From: Verrucomicrobiota bacterium
Lineage (GTDB): Bacteria; Verrucomicrobiota; Verrucomicrobiia; Chthoniobacterales; SZAS-18
Direction: 5' to 3'
Assembly (NCBI GenBank): GCA_025353105.1
Contig: JANXRG010000002.1
Location: 1 to 64,000, forward strand
Length of the DNA stretch: 64,000 nt
Shown: positions 33,900 through 42,710 of the stretch, in pieces
Layout: each line of letters starts with the position of its first letter
Position numbering within the stretch: position 1 is the stretch's first letter
Translations under genes and position numbers: made by a program
The notes under the pieces: model-generated
Database searches by the model: none
The model's input: only the letters and a program-made list of their open reading frames with translations
Told to the model about the DNA's origin: nothing

Positions 33900-34427
33900 T
33901 TAGCCGCCTCCAAAGCCTATGCGCGGTTTTGGAGGGGCGGGCGGCGGAAGAAGCAAGGGACGAAGTCTGTCGTAGAGGTCGCGCAGCGCCGCGTTGTGAG
34001 TCAGAAGGGTCTGATCGATCCCCTCGAGGCGTGCGCGAAGCGTCGCGCTGAGAGCCAGTTGTCCGCGCATCTTCACGAAGGCTCTCACCACAAAGACTGA
34101 CATCGCCACGGCGGCAGGACTGTTCAGCATTGACGCAGCCATGATGGCGCCGTGCTCCGTAAAGGCATAAGGCGTGGTCCTTCTCCCACCGTGATTTGAG
34201 GTCGCAATTTGCGACTTCAAGTTTTCGAACTCAGCCGGCGTCAATTGAAAAACAAAATCTCTCGGGAATCGCTTGGCGTTGCGCTTCACCTGCTCGTTTA
34301 ACCGTTTTGTCTCCACGCCATAAATCGCGGCAGGGTCTGCCGCGAGCACAACCTTTTGACCTCGGATCGTGCGAATGACCGCGTCAATCGCGTAACGAAC
34401 CGAACTTTGGCGCGTCTGCTTTATCAT
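33900..34427 (-). CDS. ORF6N domain DNA-binding protein (phage antirepressor-like)
   Basis: 175 residues from ATG 34427. The ORF6N domain covers residues 10-110: IRTIRGQKVVLAADPAAIYGV, TKRLNEQVKRN, RFPRDFVFQLTPAEF, and SNHGGRRTTPYAFTEHGAIMAA. A short helical region and a Pro/Gly tail follow. Family members are phage antirepressors or stray chromosomal copies; function here is unknown. No other phage genes are nearby. It sits between mutS and dxs on the same strand as both. The start at 34427 is chosen because upstream residues are not part of the domain. Confidence 0.88.
   Translation of the reverse strand: MIKQTRQSSVRYAIDAVIRTIRGQKVVLAADPAAIYGVETKRLNEQVKRNAKRFPRDFVFQLTPAEFENLKSQIATSNHGGRRTTPYAFTEHGAIMAASMLNSPAAVAMSVFVVRAFVKMRGQLALSATLRARLEGIDQTLLTHNAALRDLYDRLRPLLLPPPAPPKPRIGFGGG
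34201..34215. repeat. Palindrome GTCGCAA-T-TTGCGAC, site 2, inside the ORF6N gene
   Basis: Perfect 7-1-7 palindrome, coding for part of the KSQIAT segment of the ORF6N protein. Same family as 33858-33870 and 34541-34557. Confidence 0.45.
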
Positions 34428-34540
34428 TGCACGTGAGCATCGCAAAGAGCTCGCCAATAACGCAATCCAGTTTGAACCGGCGCCCTACTCAATGGCAGCT
34501 TCGATCCGCGCTCCACGGCACGATCACGGCCTTTCTCTAT

Positions 34541-34557
34541 GGTCCCAATTTGTGACC
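34541..34557. repeat. Palindrome GGTCCCAA-T-TTGTGACC, site 3
   Basis: 7 of 8 arm bases pair. Located in the 138-bp gap between dxs and the ORF6N gene, about 115 bp upstream of the ORF6N start. Confidence 0.4.
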
Positions 34558-34565
34558 TTCGTGGC

Positions 34566-36578
34566 CTACGCCGCGCTGACCGTGGCGGGCTTCGGCGCGG
34601 ACTTCTTCGCGAGCTGGGCTTTCACCTTGGCGACGAGCGCCTGCGCGGTGATGCCGTGCTTCTTGCGGAGCGTGCCGACGCTGCCGTGCTCGACAAATTG
34701 ATCGGGCCAGCCGACGCGGACAACCGGCGTCGTAATCCCGGCGTCGGCGAGGTGCTCGATGATCGCGCAGCCAAACCCGTTGTGCAGCACGTGGTCCTCG
34801 ATCGTCGCGACGACGTCGACGCTGCGGGCAAAGAACTCGATCGTTGCGGCGTCGAGCGGTTTGATCCAGCGCGGGTTGATGACCGCCGCGGAGATGCCGT
34901 CCTGCTCGAGCAGCTTGGCGGCCTCCTCGGCCAGCGCGCACATGTTGCCGAGGCCAAAGATCGCGACCTGCGTGCCGTGCTTCACGACCTCCGCCTTGCC
35001 GATCTCGAGCAGCTTTGGGCTCTCCTTCGGCTTCGCGCCGGTGCCGGCGCCGCGCGGGTAACGGATCGCAATTGGGCCGTCGCTGTAATGCGTCATCGTC
35101 CACAGCATGTCGACAAACTCATCTTCGTCTTTCGGCTGCATGAACACCCAGTTCGGGACATGCCGCAGGTAGCCGATGTCAAAGAGGCCGTGGTGCGTCG
35201 GACCGTCATCGCCGGAAAGTCCCGCGCGGTCCATGCAGAGGCAGACGTTCAGGTTTTGCAGCGCGATGTCATGAATGATCATGTCGTACGCGCGCTGCAT
35301 GAACGTCGAATAAATCGCGAGAAATGGTTTCATCCCCTGCGTGGCAATCCCGCAGGCGAAGAGCGCCGCGTGCTCCTCCGCGATGCCGACGTCGAACATC
35401 CGCTTGGGATGCACCTTGCCGAAATGCACCAGACCCGTGCCGGTGGGCATCGCGCCGGTGATGGTGACAATGCGCTGGTTGTCGTTGGCGAATTTCGCGA
35501 GCGTCTTGCCGAAATATTCCGAGTAGGTCGGCAGTTCCGCGGGCGCCGTGGCGCCGGTCTGGATGTTGTACTTGCCGAGGCCGTGGTACTTGTCCGGCTG
35601 CTTGAGCGCCGGCTCGAAACCGCGGCCCTTCTGCGTGAGAATGTGCAGGATGACCGGCTCGTCCTGCGTCTTCAAAAACTCGAGCGTGCGCGTGAGCTGG
35701 CCGATGTCGTGGCCGTCAATCGGCCCATAATAGCGAACGCCCAGGTCGTCGAAGATGACACTCGGGAGCACGAGGCCCTTTACGCCTTCCTCGACCTTGT
35801 GCGCAAACTTCACCGCCGCATCGCCACCGATCATCTTGAGGAATTTTGCCGCCTGCTCGTGGAGACCCTTGTAGGTCGGGCTGGTCGCGATCCGGTTCAG
35901 GTACTGCGCGATGGCGCCGACGTTCTTGGCGATCGACCACTCGTTGTCGTTGAGGATGATGATGAATTTCTTCGTCGACTCCGAGATGTTGTTGAGCGCC
36001 TCGTAGCTCACACCGCAGGTCAGGGCCGCGTCGCCCGCGACCACGACAACGTGTTCGTCCGTGCCCTTGAGATCGCGCGCGACCGCCATGCCGAGCCCGG
36101 CGGAGAGCGCGGTGCCCGCGTGGCCCGCGCCGTAGCAATCGTGCTCGCTCTCGGTGCGGAGCAGGAAGCCGTTCAGGCCCTCGTACTGGCGCATCGTGTT
36201 CATGCGCTCGCGTCGGCCGGTGAGTAATTTGTGCCCGTAGGTCTGGTGCGAGACGTCCCACAGCATCTTGTCCTTCGGCGATTCAAACACGCGGTGCAGC
36301 GCGATCGTCAGTTCGACGACGCCGAGGTTCGGCCCGAGGTGGCCGCCGAGGGAGGTCGGATTGCTTTCCGACATCGAATAGATCAGCGCGTCGCGCATGT
36401 CCTGCGCGAGCTGCGGCAGGTCGGACTCCGGCAGAGCGCGGACGTCGGACGGGGCGTTGATCTTCGAGAGGATGGGGCACGCGGGCGCCTGCACTTCCAC
36501 GGGGGCCGCGGGGGCGGGCGCGGAGGAGGCGTCCTTGACGGCTGCGGCCATGACGGATTCAGAAGAGTGAGACTTCAT
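34566..36578 (-). CDS. dxs: 1-deoxy-D-xylulose-5-phosphate synthase
   Basis: First enzyme of the MEP isoprenoid pathway; condenses pyruvate and glyceraldehyde-3-phosphate with thiamine diphosphate. 670 residues with SLGGHLGPNLGVVELTIALH, WDVSHQTYGHKLLTGR, the ThDP segment AGDAALTCG...NDNEWSIAKNVGA (GDA in place of the common GDG), YYGPIDGHD, the transketolase middle domain with DVGIAEEHAALFACGIA and DRAGLSGDDGPTHHG. An Ala/Pro-rich extension of about 40 residues precedes the core. If it starts at 36578 it overlaps xseB by 20 bases; ATG 36551 is an alternative. The C-terminus has a Lys/Ala-rich tail. Confidence 0.95.
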   Translation of the reverse strand: MKSHSSESVMAAAVKDASSAPAPAAPVEVQAPACPILSKINAPSDVRALPESDLPQLAQDMRDALIYSMSESNPTSLGGHLGPNLGVVELTIALHRVFESPKDKMLWDVSHQTYGHKLLTGRRERMNTMRQYEGLNGFLLRTESEHDCYGAGHAGTALSAGLGMAVARDLKGTDEHVVVVAGDAALTCGVSYEALNNISESTKKFIIILNDNEWSIAKNVGAIAQYLNRIATSPTYKGLHEQAAKFLKMIGGDAAVKFAHKVEEGVKGLVLPSVIFDDLGVRYYGPIDGHDIGQLTRTLEFLKTQDEPVILHILTQKGRGFEPALKQPDKYHGLGKYNIQTGATAPAELPTYSEYFGKTLAKFANDNQRIVTITGAMPTGTGLVHFGKVHPKRMFDVGIAEEHAALFACGIATQGMKPFLAIYSTFMQRAYDMIIHDIALQNLNVCLCMDRAGLSGDDGPTHHGLFDIGYLRHVPNWVFMQPKDEDEFVDMLWTMTHYSDGPIAIRYPRGAGTGAKPKESPKLLEIGKAEVVKHGTQVAIFGLGNMCALAEEAAKLLEQDGISAAVINPRWIKPLDAATIEFFARSVDVVATIEDHVLHNGFGCAIIEHLADAGITTPVVRVGWPDQFVEHGSVGTLRKKHGITAQALVAKVKAQLAKKSAPKPATVSAA

Positions 36579-36900
36579 CGGATGACTTTTCGGCGGAGGT
36601 GGTTTTTTTAACGGCAGGCTTCGGGGCTCGCTCGGCGGGTGCGGCGGCGCGGGCGGTCAGCGCCGCGGCTTGGGGTTCGCCCGCGGCGGTGCGGGTGATG
36701 ACTTCGATGCGTTGTTCGGCGGCGGCGAGGTGGTCAGTGCAGGTCTGAACGAGCTTGGTTCCTTCCTCATAACTGGTCAGGAGTTCGTTCAGCGGCAGCC
36801 GCGTGGATTCAATCCGTTCGACAATGGATTCGAGTCGCTCCATGGCGGTCTCGAAATCGGGCGGTGAAGCGCTGGCGGCGGTCGACTTTCCGGTCGGCAT
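36559..36900 (-). CDS. xseB: Exodeoxyribonuclease VII small subunit
   Basis: 113 residues. The conserved XseB core is FETAMERLESIVERIESTRLPLNELLTSYEEGTKLVQTC, positions about 16-54 (described by its ends FETAMERLE and EEGTKLVQ). A low-complexity Ala/Lys tail follows and ends SLF. It overlaps the dxs start, as is common in bacterial xseB-ispA-dxs operons. The large subunit xseA is not in the window. Confidence 0.92.
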   Translation of the reverse strand: MPTGKSTAASASPPDFETAMERLESIVERIESTRLPLNELLTSYEEGTKLVQTCTDHLAAAEQRIEVITRTAAGEPQAAALTARAAAPAERAPKPAVKKTTSAEKSSDEVSLF

Positions 36901-37008
36901 GGGGCGGCAAACTACGCACGGTTCAGCCCGTTGTGAAAGGGGGATTTTCCCCCGGCCCGACCGACCCGCCGCGTCACCGGGGCGATCCCCCCGTTTCCTT
37001 AAAATCCG

Positions 37009-38745
37009 CTAACGCGCGACTTCCCAGCGCTTCCGGTCCGAAAAAAAGATAAATTCCCCGTCGGGCGGCAGCGGGACCGCCTCCTTGAAGGGGAAGGTCG
37101 GGCCCGGGGAACGGAGGATAACCTGGACCCAATCCTTGTACTCTCCCTTGAGGACGTCGGCAAACAGCCGGCTGTGACCGGTGACGGGCGACAGAAACAC
37201 CCCGGCGACGGGAATGCCGAGTGAGGTGTAATCATTCATCGCGACCAAATCGGCCATTTTCGCCGGCAACCACAGGGCCTTGCGGTCGGCGTACCAAGCG
37301 ACGGCCCAAGGCTGGTCACTAACGAGGATCTCTCCTTCGGCAACCCAGACCTTTAACTGGGCGGCGAGCGGCGGGAAGTACGGCGGGTAGCGCAGGGGCG
37401 GCACTGAACTCGGCAGCAGCGAAAGCAGCAGGGGCAGGCCGGAAAGGATGAACAGACCCGTGAGGAACGCCGCCTGCAGCAACGGCACCGTTGAGAAATT
37501 CAACCGGCTCGCCAGCATCAGGATGAACGCCAGACCGAACGCGATCATGATCGGCGTGAAAAGCACGTGGAGTTGGTTCGAGGCGACCGGTTCGACTGTC
37601 GACGACCCCGGTTGCACGGCGAAGAGCGCCATCCCGAACATCGTCAGCATCCACATGGCCAGCACGGCCCAGCGGAGGTGCGCCGTCTCGCGCCGTTTGA
37701 ACGGATGCAGCAAGGCCACGAAGAAAAGTGGCGCCACCACGCTGCTGCCCAGCAGGCCAAAGAGACTCCCGGCTTGGGCCAACAGGCTGGCCTGCAGCTT
37801 CGGCCGCCACCACAGGGGGGTCACCTCGTTCAGTTCCGGCGGGGCCGAGCGGAAGATGACCGACGCCGTCCCCTTCACGCCGTCGTAGATCCAATAATAG
37901 GCGGTGCCAAAGATGTGACCCGAGACGTTGTAATTCCGGATGAGCCAGGGCGTCACGACGACGAGAAAAGCGACCAGCATCACGGACACCGAGAGGCCGC
38001 GCGGACGGAAGTAGATGCCGGCAAAAATCAGCAGGCCGAGAAACGGCCAGAACGCCAGACCGTGGCAGAGCGCAAGCAGGCCGAACAGCCCGCCGGCGGC
38101 CGCGAACCAACGCACGGCGAGCGCCCCGGCCTGGTTGTCCTCGATCGCCCGCGCCACCGTGTACAGTGCGCCCGAAAAGATCAGCAGCATCAACATCTGC
38201 GGCAAACCACTCAGCGAAAACTGCCAGAACAAATCGCAGATGACCATCAGTCCGGCGACAAGGAACGCGAGCCGCTGATCGAAGAGGCGCCGGACAAGAA
38301 AAAATTGCACGACAACCGCGCCGAGGAACAGGAGCATCGCAAACGTGGCCAGCCATCGTTCCTCCGCCGGCACGTAGACAAACGCGCCGAACGTCATCGC
38401 ATTGCCGGAGAGCTTGATGGGGATCACGTTCAAAAGCGCAGGCAGCGGCTGGTTAAACGTGTCAGGCATCTCCTGCTTCGCGAGATTGACCTTCGCCCCG
38501 GTGTGCTTTTCCAGCTGCCAGAGCGCGATGGGGCGAATGAATTTCGTCGTGAAGCCCCGGCCGTTCGCGATCTGCCGGGAGAGCTGCGCCTGGTCCATTG
38601 CTTCCGCGTGATAGAAACCGCGAAACCGCGCGAGCAGTAAAATCAGCGCCACGGCCACGATGCCCACTCCGATCACCGCCCCGCGGATGACCCGCGAGGC
38701 TTTACCCTGTTCGACCGAGTGAACGATGCTTTGCGCGGTATCCAT
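37009..38745 (-). CDS. Polytopic membrane protein, GT-C glycosyltransferase-like
   Basis: 578 residues with about 11-12 membrane spans. An acidic/aromatic first loop after TM1 (RGFYHAEAMDQAQLSRQIANGRGFTT, positions 42-67 in outline) resembles the DE-type catalytic loop of ArnT/PMT (GT39/GT83) proteins, and a conserved-looking TPWLIRNYNVSG follows mid-protein, typical of that clan. The C-terminal 130 residues form a soluble domain. Likely uses a polyprenyl-phosphate sugar on the periplasmic side; donor and acceptor unknown. The neighbours give no pathway context. The gene ends 108 bp before xseB. Confidence 0.7.
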   Translation of the reverse strand: MDTAQSIVHSVEQGKASRVIRGAVIGVGIVAVALILLLARFRGFYHAEAMDQAQLSRQIANGRGFTTKFIRPIALWQLEKHTGAKVNLAKQEMPDTFNQPLPALLNVIPIKLSGNAMTFGAFVYVPAEERWLATFAMLLFLGAVVVQFFLVRRLFDQRLAFLVAGLMVICDLFWQFSLSGLPQMLMLLIFSGALYTVARAIEDNQAGALAVRWFAAAGGLFGLLALCHGLAFWPFLGLLIFAGIYFRPRGLSVSVMLVAFLVVVTPWLIRNYNVSGHIFGTAYYWIYDGVKGTASVIFRSAPPELNEVTPLWWRPKLQASLLAQAGSLFGLLGSSVVAPLFFVALLHPFKRRETAHLRWAVLAMWMLTMFGMALFAVQPGSSTVEPVASNQLHVLFTPIMIAFGLAFILMLASRLNFSTVPLLQAAFLTGLFILSGLPLLLSLLPSSVPPLRYPPYFPPLAAQLKVWVAEGEILVSDQPWAVAWYADRKALWLPAKMADLVAMNDYTSLGIPVAGVFLSPVTGHSRLFADVLKGEYKDWVQVILRSPGPTFPFKEAVPLPPDGEFIFFSDRKRWEVAR

Positions 38746-38948
38746 AAATCATTGATGACGGGCAGCCCAGCTTGCCGGACATCCGGACCGCTACGCAAGC
38801 ACGGGATGAGGCCGCGGCGCGGTTGAGACCGCGGAAACTCGAAGATTGAAACTCGAGCCGAGCGCAGCGAGACAGCCGCTCAAACGGGTCTTTTCAAATC
38901 GAAAGCGGCAAACTCGAAGAAAGCGGCAAAATGAAAGAAATGAATGAA

Positions 38949-39185
38949 TCAACGATTTCGACCCGTGTGGCTCACCGTCCAAAGATAGAGGCCCTCGACC
39001 TTCGTCCGCGCCCAGGGGGTCTGGCGCAGAAACTTGAGGCTTGAGTTGATGCTCGGATCAAAAAGAAAGCAGCGGATTTCAATCTGCTTCGCCAGCCATG
39101 GCCAGCCGTGTTGATCGACGACGTGGGTGAGCATCGCTTTGAGCGTGACGCCGTGCAGCGGGTCGTTGGGCTTTGGGTTTGGCAT
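38949..39185 (-). CDS. VF530-type DNA-binding protein (DUF2132)
   Basis: 78 residues from ATG 39185. The family signature is nearly complete: NDPLHGVTLKAMLTHVVDQH, GWPWLAKQIEIRCF, DPSINSSLKFLRQTPWARTKVE. Members are small, basic, structured proteins thought to bind DNA; role in the cell unknown. The 203-bp space to its right-hand neighbour on the other side (38746-38948) contains repeated AAACTCGAAG words and no gene. Confidence 0.9.
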   Translation of the reverse strand: MPNPKPNDPLHGVTLKAMLTHVVDQHGWPWLAKQIEIRCFLFDPSINSSLKFLRQTPWARTKVEGLYLWTVSHTGRNR

Positions 39186-39314
39186 GGGCGCAATGACATC
39201 TTGACCACGACATTCGTCCCATGAGTAGCAGAGATTCCGCGCCACCTCGATGGACCTGCGCTGGCGCAAGCGGGCCGCGTTGAGTTAGACTCCCGGGAGA
39301 CATCCTCCTCTCCC

Positions 39315-40130
39315 ATGGCCACTCAAGCCGAAAAAGGAATCGCCTTTCGCGCGCTGCACGCGCGCACCGACGCTTTCATCATCCCGAATCCCTGGGACCC
39401 CGGAACCGCGCGATTACTGCAGCAGGAAGGCTTCGAGGCACTTGCGACGACCAGCGCCGGCTACGCCTTTTCCGTGGGTCGGCGCGACAACCAGATCGGC
39501 CGCGACGAAATGTTGGCGCACGTTCGCGCCATCGTGGCGGCCTCGGATCTTCCGGTCAGTGCGGACCTCGAAAACGGCTACGGCGACGACTTCGCCACCG
39601 TGGCCGAGACTTACCGGCTTGCGGCCGCGTGCGGGCTCGCCGGTGCCTCGATCGAGGACGCAACGCAGCGCACCGACGAGCCGCTTTATGAAATTGCGCG
39701 CGCGGCCGATCGGGTGCGGGCCGCGGTCGAAGCGGTGCGCGCCCTGCCGTTTCCATTCACGCTGACCGCCCGCGCGGAGAATTTTCTGGTTGGCCGACCT
39801 GATCTCAACGACGCGATTCGGCGCCTCCAAGCCTATCAGGAAGCAGGTGCCGATGTGCTCTATGCGCCCGGCCTCGCGCGTCGCGAAGACATCGCCGCGG
39901 TCGTGAGTTCCGTGGATCGCCCGGTGAACGTCATCATGGGCCTGCGCGGCGCTGATCTGAGCCTGGCGGAACTGTCGGTTCTGGGTGTGAAGCGCGTCAG
40001 CATTGGCAGTGCGCTCTCCCGGGCTGCCCTCGGCGCTTTTCTTCGCGCCGCGCGCGAAATGCGCGAGCACGGCACGTTCTCGTTCACGGACGACGCGGTG
40101 CCCTTCGCCGAGATCACGGGACGATTCTGA
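39315..40130 (+). CDS. Isocitrate lyase/PEP mutase superfamily protein
   Basis: 271 residues, a TIM-barrel lyase of the oxaloacetase/2-methylisocitrate-lyase-like branch. Motifs: FIIPNPWDPGTARLL, ALATTSAGYAFSVG, metal site SADLENGYGDD, GASIEDATQ, FTLTARAENFLVG, GADVLYAPG. The KKCGH loop of true isocitrate lyases is absent, so isocitrate is not the likely substrate. It may cleave a C-C bond in a small 2-substituted dicarboxylate or hydrolyse oxaloacetate-like compounds. Single gene on the plus strand; ATG 39315 sits 15 bp after a GGGAGA-type sequence. Confidence 0.88.
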   Translation: MATQAEKGIAFRALHARTDAFIIPNPWDPGTARLLQQEGFEALATTSAGYAFSVGRRDNQIGRDEMLAHVRAIVAASDLPVSADLENGYGDDFATVAETYRLAAACGLAGASIEDATQRTDEPLYEIARAADRVRAAVEAVRALPFPFTLTARAENFLVGRPDLNDAIRRLQAYQEAGADVLYAPGLARREDIAAVVSSVDRPVNVIMGLRGADLSLAELSVLGVKRVSIGSALSRAALGAFLRAAREMREHGTFSFTDDAVPFAEITGRF

Positions 40131-40237
40131 ATCAGGCTCACCGGGGCGCCGCGCGTCTGTTGGACAATTGGCTGCGCCGATGTCTCACGTGCTGCAATCG
40201 ATTTTCTAAAAGTCCACCTGCCGGTGAAAATCCGTCC

Positions 40238-40879
40238 ATGAACCTCGCAGAACCTGCTACTTCTCCGGCGATGACAAAGACGCCGCGAAAGATCAAGCCA
40301 CGGGCGCACACCAAACCGGTCCATCCGGTCTACTTTTTTCTCCTGCGCCTGGCGCGGCGTTTCGGCAACTGGCTGTTCCGGCCCAAAGTGTCCGGGCTCG
40401 AAAATCTACCGGCCGACGGACCGGTGCTGCTGTTGCCAAATCACATCAGCTACGGCGATGCCGCGCTCATCCAGGCGGCTTGTCCGCGGCACGTGCGCTT
40501 TGTCGTCTACGAGCCGATCTACCATCAGATCGGTCTGCGTTGGATCATGCGCTTGATGCGCACGATTCCGCTCATGCCGGGGAATTCCGGAGGGGGACTG
40601 ACGGCGACAATTGAAGCGCTGCAGGCCGGCCATGTGGTCTGTCTTTTTCCCGAAGGCAGCATTTCGCGCACGGGCGTACTGATGAAACTTCGCCACGGGT
40701 TCGAGCGGATCGCCACAGCGACCGGCAGCCCGGTCCTCCCCGTTCGGATCGATGGCTTGAAGGTTTCGGGCCGGCCGGTGACGCGGGGCGCGGTCACCGT
40801 GAAGTTTGGAACGCTGCTCCCCGCCGAGCACGCCAAGGTCGATGTTGTCACCGCCGCGCTTCAGCCCGTGCAAGGATGA
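40238..40879 (+). CDS. 1-acyl-glycerol-3-phosphate acyltransferase family protein
   Basis: 213 residues. The PlsC-type acyltransferase motifs are present: NHISYGDA (motif I, NHxxxxD), FPEGSISRTG (motif III, FPEG), and VLPVRIDGL near the end. The basic N-terminus (KTPRKIKPRAHTKP) and one hydrophobic stretch suggest peripheral membrane attachment. It resembles the acyltransferase halves of Aas-type proteins. Probable role: phospholipid acylation. ATG 40238 preferred over longer TTG/ATG frames because upstream residues are not family-like. Confidence 0.85.
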   Translation: MNLAEPATSPAMTKTPRKIKPRAHTKPVHPVYFFLLRLARRFGNWLFRPKVSGLENLPADGPVLLLPNHISYGDAALIQAACPRHVRFVVYEPIYHQIGLRWIMRLMRTIPLMPGNSGGGLTATIEALQAGHVVCLFPEGSISRTGVLMKLRHGFERIATATGSPVLPVRIDGLKVSGRPVTRGAVTVKFGTLLPAEHAKVDVVTAALQPVQG

Positions 40880-40914
40880 GGGTCGAGTGACCAGAACCCC
40901 GTTACTCACAACGC

Positions 40915-41856
40915 CTAACTCTTACCCCGCAGCGCCTCCCGCGCTGCGTCACAATCGCGCGCAATCTGCGCCTTGAGTTCGTCGAGCCCCGCGAATTTGC
41001 GCTCGGTCCGAAGGTACGCGCGGAAGGCCACCTCGATTTCCATCCCGTAGAGATCGCCGTCGAAATCGAAGACATTGAGTTCCAGCAGACGCTCCGGTTC
41101 GCCCTCGCTGACGGTGGGCCGGAGGCCGAGGTTGATCACGCCGGCATATTCCTTCCCACCAAGCCACGCGACCGCCGCATAGACGCCATTCGGCGGAAAT
41201 TGCTCGTTGTGGGCCGCGAGATTGGCGGTCGGAAATCCGAGCGTCCGGCCGAGTTTCCGACCCTCCATCACGGTCCCCAAAATGGTGAACTCGCGGCCCA
41301 GCAATTCTGTCGCGCGAGCCAATTCGCCAGCCTCCACCGCCGCGCGAATGAGGGTGCTGCTGATTTGGACACCGTCGGCCGCGACCACCGGCGGCAGCCC
41401 GACGCACGTGAAATTCATCGTGCGGCCGAGGCGCGTGAGCAGGTCCACGTTTCCCGCGCGGCCTTTGCCAAAGGACCAATCGTAGCCTACGCAAATCTGA
41501 CGGAGTGGCCGGCAGGCGCCACAGAGATTCGCGATAAATACCTCCGGCGGTGTACGCGAGAATTCGAGATCAAACGGAATGACCAGCGCGTGCGCGACAC
41601 CCATCGAGGCGAGGACCTTCAGTTTGTGTCGTGTGGAAGTCAGCAACCGCGGCGCGGCGTCCGGCCGCAGGACCTTCATCGGATGCGGATCAAACAAGAC
41701 CGTGACCGCGTGTCCGCCTGGCTCGCGCCGCGCGTCATCCATCGCGCGCTGCACGACCGCCTGATGCCCGCGATGCACGCCGTCGAAGACACCGACGGCC
41801 AGATAAGCGGGTCCGGGAACAGACGCCAATTCTGCGATGGAATGAAGAACGTTCAT
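40915..41856 (-). CDS. ribF: Bifunctional riboflavin kinase / FAD synthetase
   Basis: 313 residues from ATG 41856. N-terminal FAD synthetase: AVGVFDGVHRGHQAVV nucleotide-binding motif, FDPHPMKVL, and the FSRTPPEVF-type stretch. C-terminal riboflavin kinase: GRKLGRTLGFPTANL, NGVYAAVAW, GVINLGLRPT, LELNVFDFDGDLYG. Makes FMN then FAD. It is the last gene of the leftward nusA cluster, 113 bp after truB, separated by a long polypurine hairpin. Confidence 0.95.
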   Translation of the reverse strand: MNVLHSIAELASVPGPAYLAVGVFDGVHRGHQAVVQRAMDDARREPGGHAVTVLFDPHPMKVLRPDAAPRLLTSTRHKLKVLASMGVAHALVIPFDLEFSRTPPEVFIANLCGACRPLRQICVGYDWSFGKGRAGNVDLLTRLGRTMNFTCVGLPPVVAADGVQISSTLIRAAVEAGELARATELLGREFTILGTVMEGRKLGRTLGFPTANLAAHNEQFPPNGVYAAVAWLGGKEYAGVINLGLRPTVSEGEPERLLELNVFDFDGDLYGMEIEVAFRAYLRTERKFAGLDELKAQIARDCDAAREALRGKS

Positions 41857-41861
41857 CTTTG

Positions 41862-41966
41862 AAAGGAACAAGGAACAGGGAGGAAGGAAGAAGTTCCAGC
41901 ATTCGCACCGCGACGCTCAATTCGAAGATCCCATCTTGTTTCTTCTTCCTTCCTCCTTGTTCCTTT
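41862..41966. repeat. Polypurine/polypyrimidine inverted repeat between truB and ribF
   Basis: The left arm 41862-41893 (AAAGGAACAAGG...) pairs with the right arm 41942-41966 (...CCTTGTTCCTTT); all 25 bases of the right arm pair, with a 7-base bulge in the left arm. Near-identical words occur at 24603-24637, 24683-24712 and 24854-24885. It lies within the transcript between two co-directional genes. Confidence 0.65.
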
Positions 41967-41969
41967 GTC

Positions 41970-42710
41970 TCAGGCTCCCCGGAGCCTGGAGACCTCCGGC
42001 AGGCTGATGATCTTCGCGAGCAATTGATCGCGCGGGGCATTTTTGAGATCGTCAACCGTGACGGCGCGCTCGAGCGTGAAGCGGCCCGAGCGGGTGCGGC
42101 GGAGCGATTTCAAATGCGCGCCGCAACCGAGTTCCTCGCCAATATCGTGCGCGTACGTGCGCACATAGAAGCCCTTGCTGCACGACACGCGAAAATCGAT
42201 TTCGGGCAGGCGGATGCCCAAAATCTCATGCGAATAGACATGCACGAAGCGCGGCTCGCGCTCCACCACCTGGCCCTTGCGCGCCAGCTTATAGAGTGGC
42301 ACCCCGTCCTTCTTGATCGCCGAAACCATCGGCGGGAGCTGGTAGAAATCACCGTGGTATTTGTCGAACGCCGCGCCGATGCGCGCCGGATCGAGATCCG
42401 GTGGCACCGGCTTTGTTTCGACCACCGCGCCATCTGCATCCTGACTTGCGGTCGACACGCCGAGTGTCATCGTCCCCTCGTATTCCTTGTCCTCCGCCAT
42501 GAGCAAATCCTGAATCTTGGTCCCGCGGCCGATCACCACGATGAGCAGTCCGGTGGCCAGCGGATCGAGCGTGCCGCAGTGGCCGACCTTGCGCGTGTCG
42601 AGCGCGCGGCGCGCGATCGCGACGACGTCATGCGACGTCATGGCGGGGGCCTTGTCGACGAGCAGGACGCCGTCGGGTTCAGCTCCGCCGTAAAAGTGCG
42701 AGCGAGTCAT
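41970..42710 (-). CDS. truB: tRNA pseudouridine synthase B
   Basis: Makes pseudouridine-55 in the T-loop of tRNA. 246 residues. DGVLLVDKAPAMTSHDVV, KVGHCGTLDPLATGLL with catalytic Asp of motif II, KEYEGTMTLGVSTASQDADG, and KGFYVRTYAHDIGEELG. It is shorter than E. coli TruB, lacking the C-terminal PUA-like end. Its ATG at 42710 overlaps the end of nrnA by 32 bases, consistent with coupled translation. Confidence 0.95.
   Translation of the reverse strand: MTRSHFYGGAEPDGVLLVDKAPAMTSHDVVAIARRALDTRKVGHCGTLDPLATGLLIVVIGRGTKIQDLLMAEDKEYEGTMTLGVSTASQDADGAVVETKPVPPDLDPARIGAAFDKYHGDFYQLPPMVSAIKKDGVPLYKLARKGQVVEREPRFVHVYSHEILGIRLPEIDFRVSCSKGFYVRTYAHDIGEELGCGAHLKSLRRTRSGRFTLERAVTVDDLKNAPRDQLLAKIISLPEVSRLRGA

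Noticed and set aside
40903-40916. GCCTAAC as a second attC-like site near ribF
   Set aside because: No GTTRRRY partner at a suitable distance; it overlaps the ribF stop.
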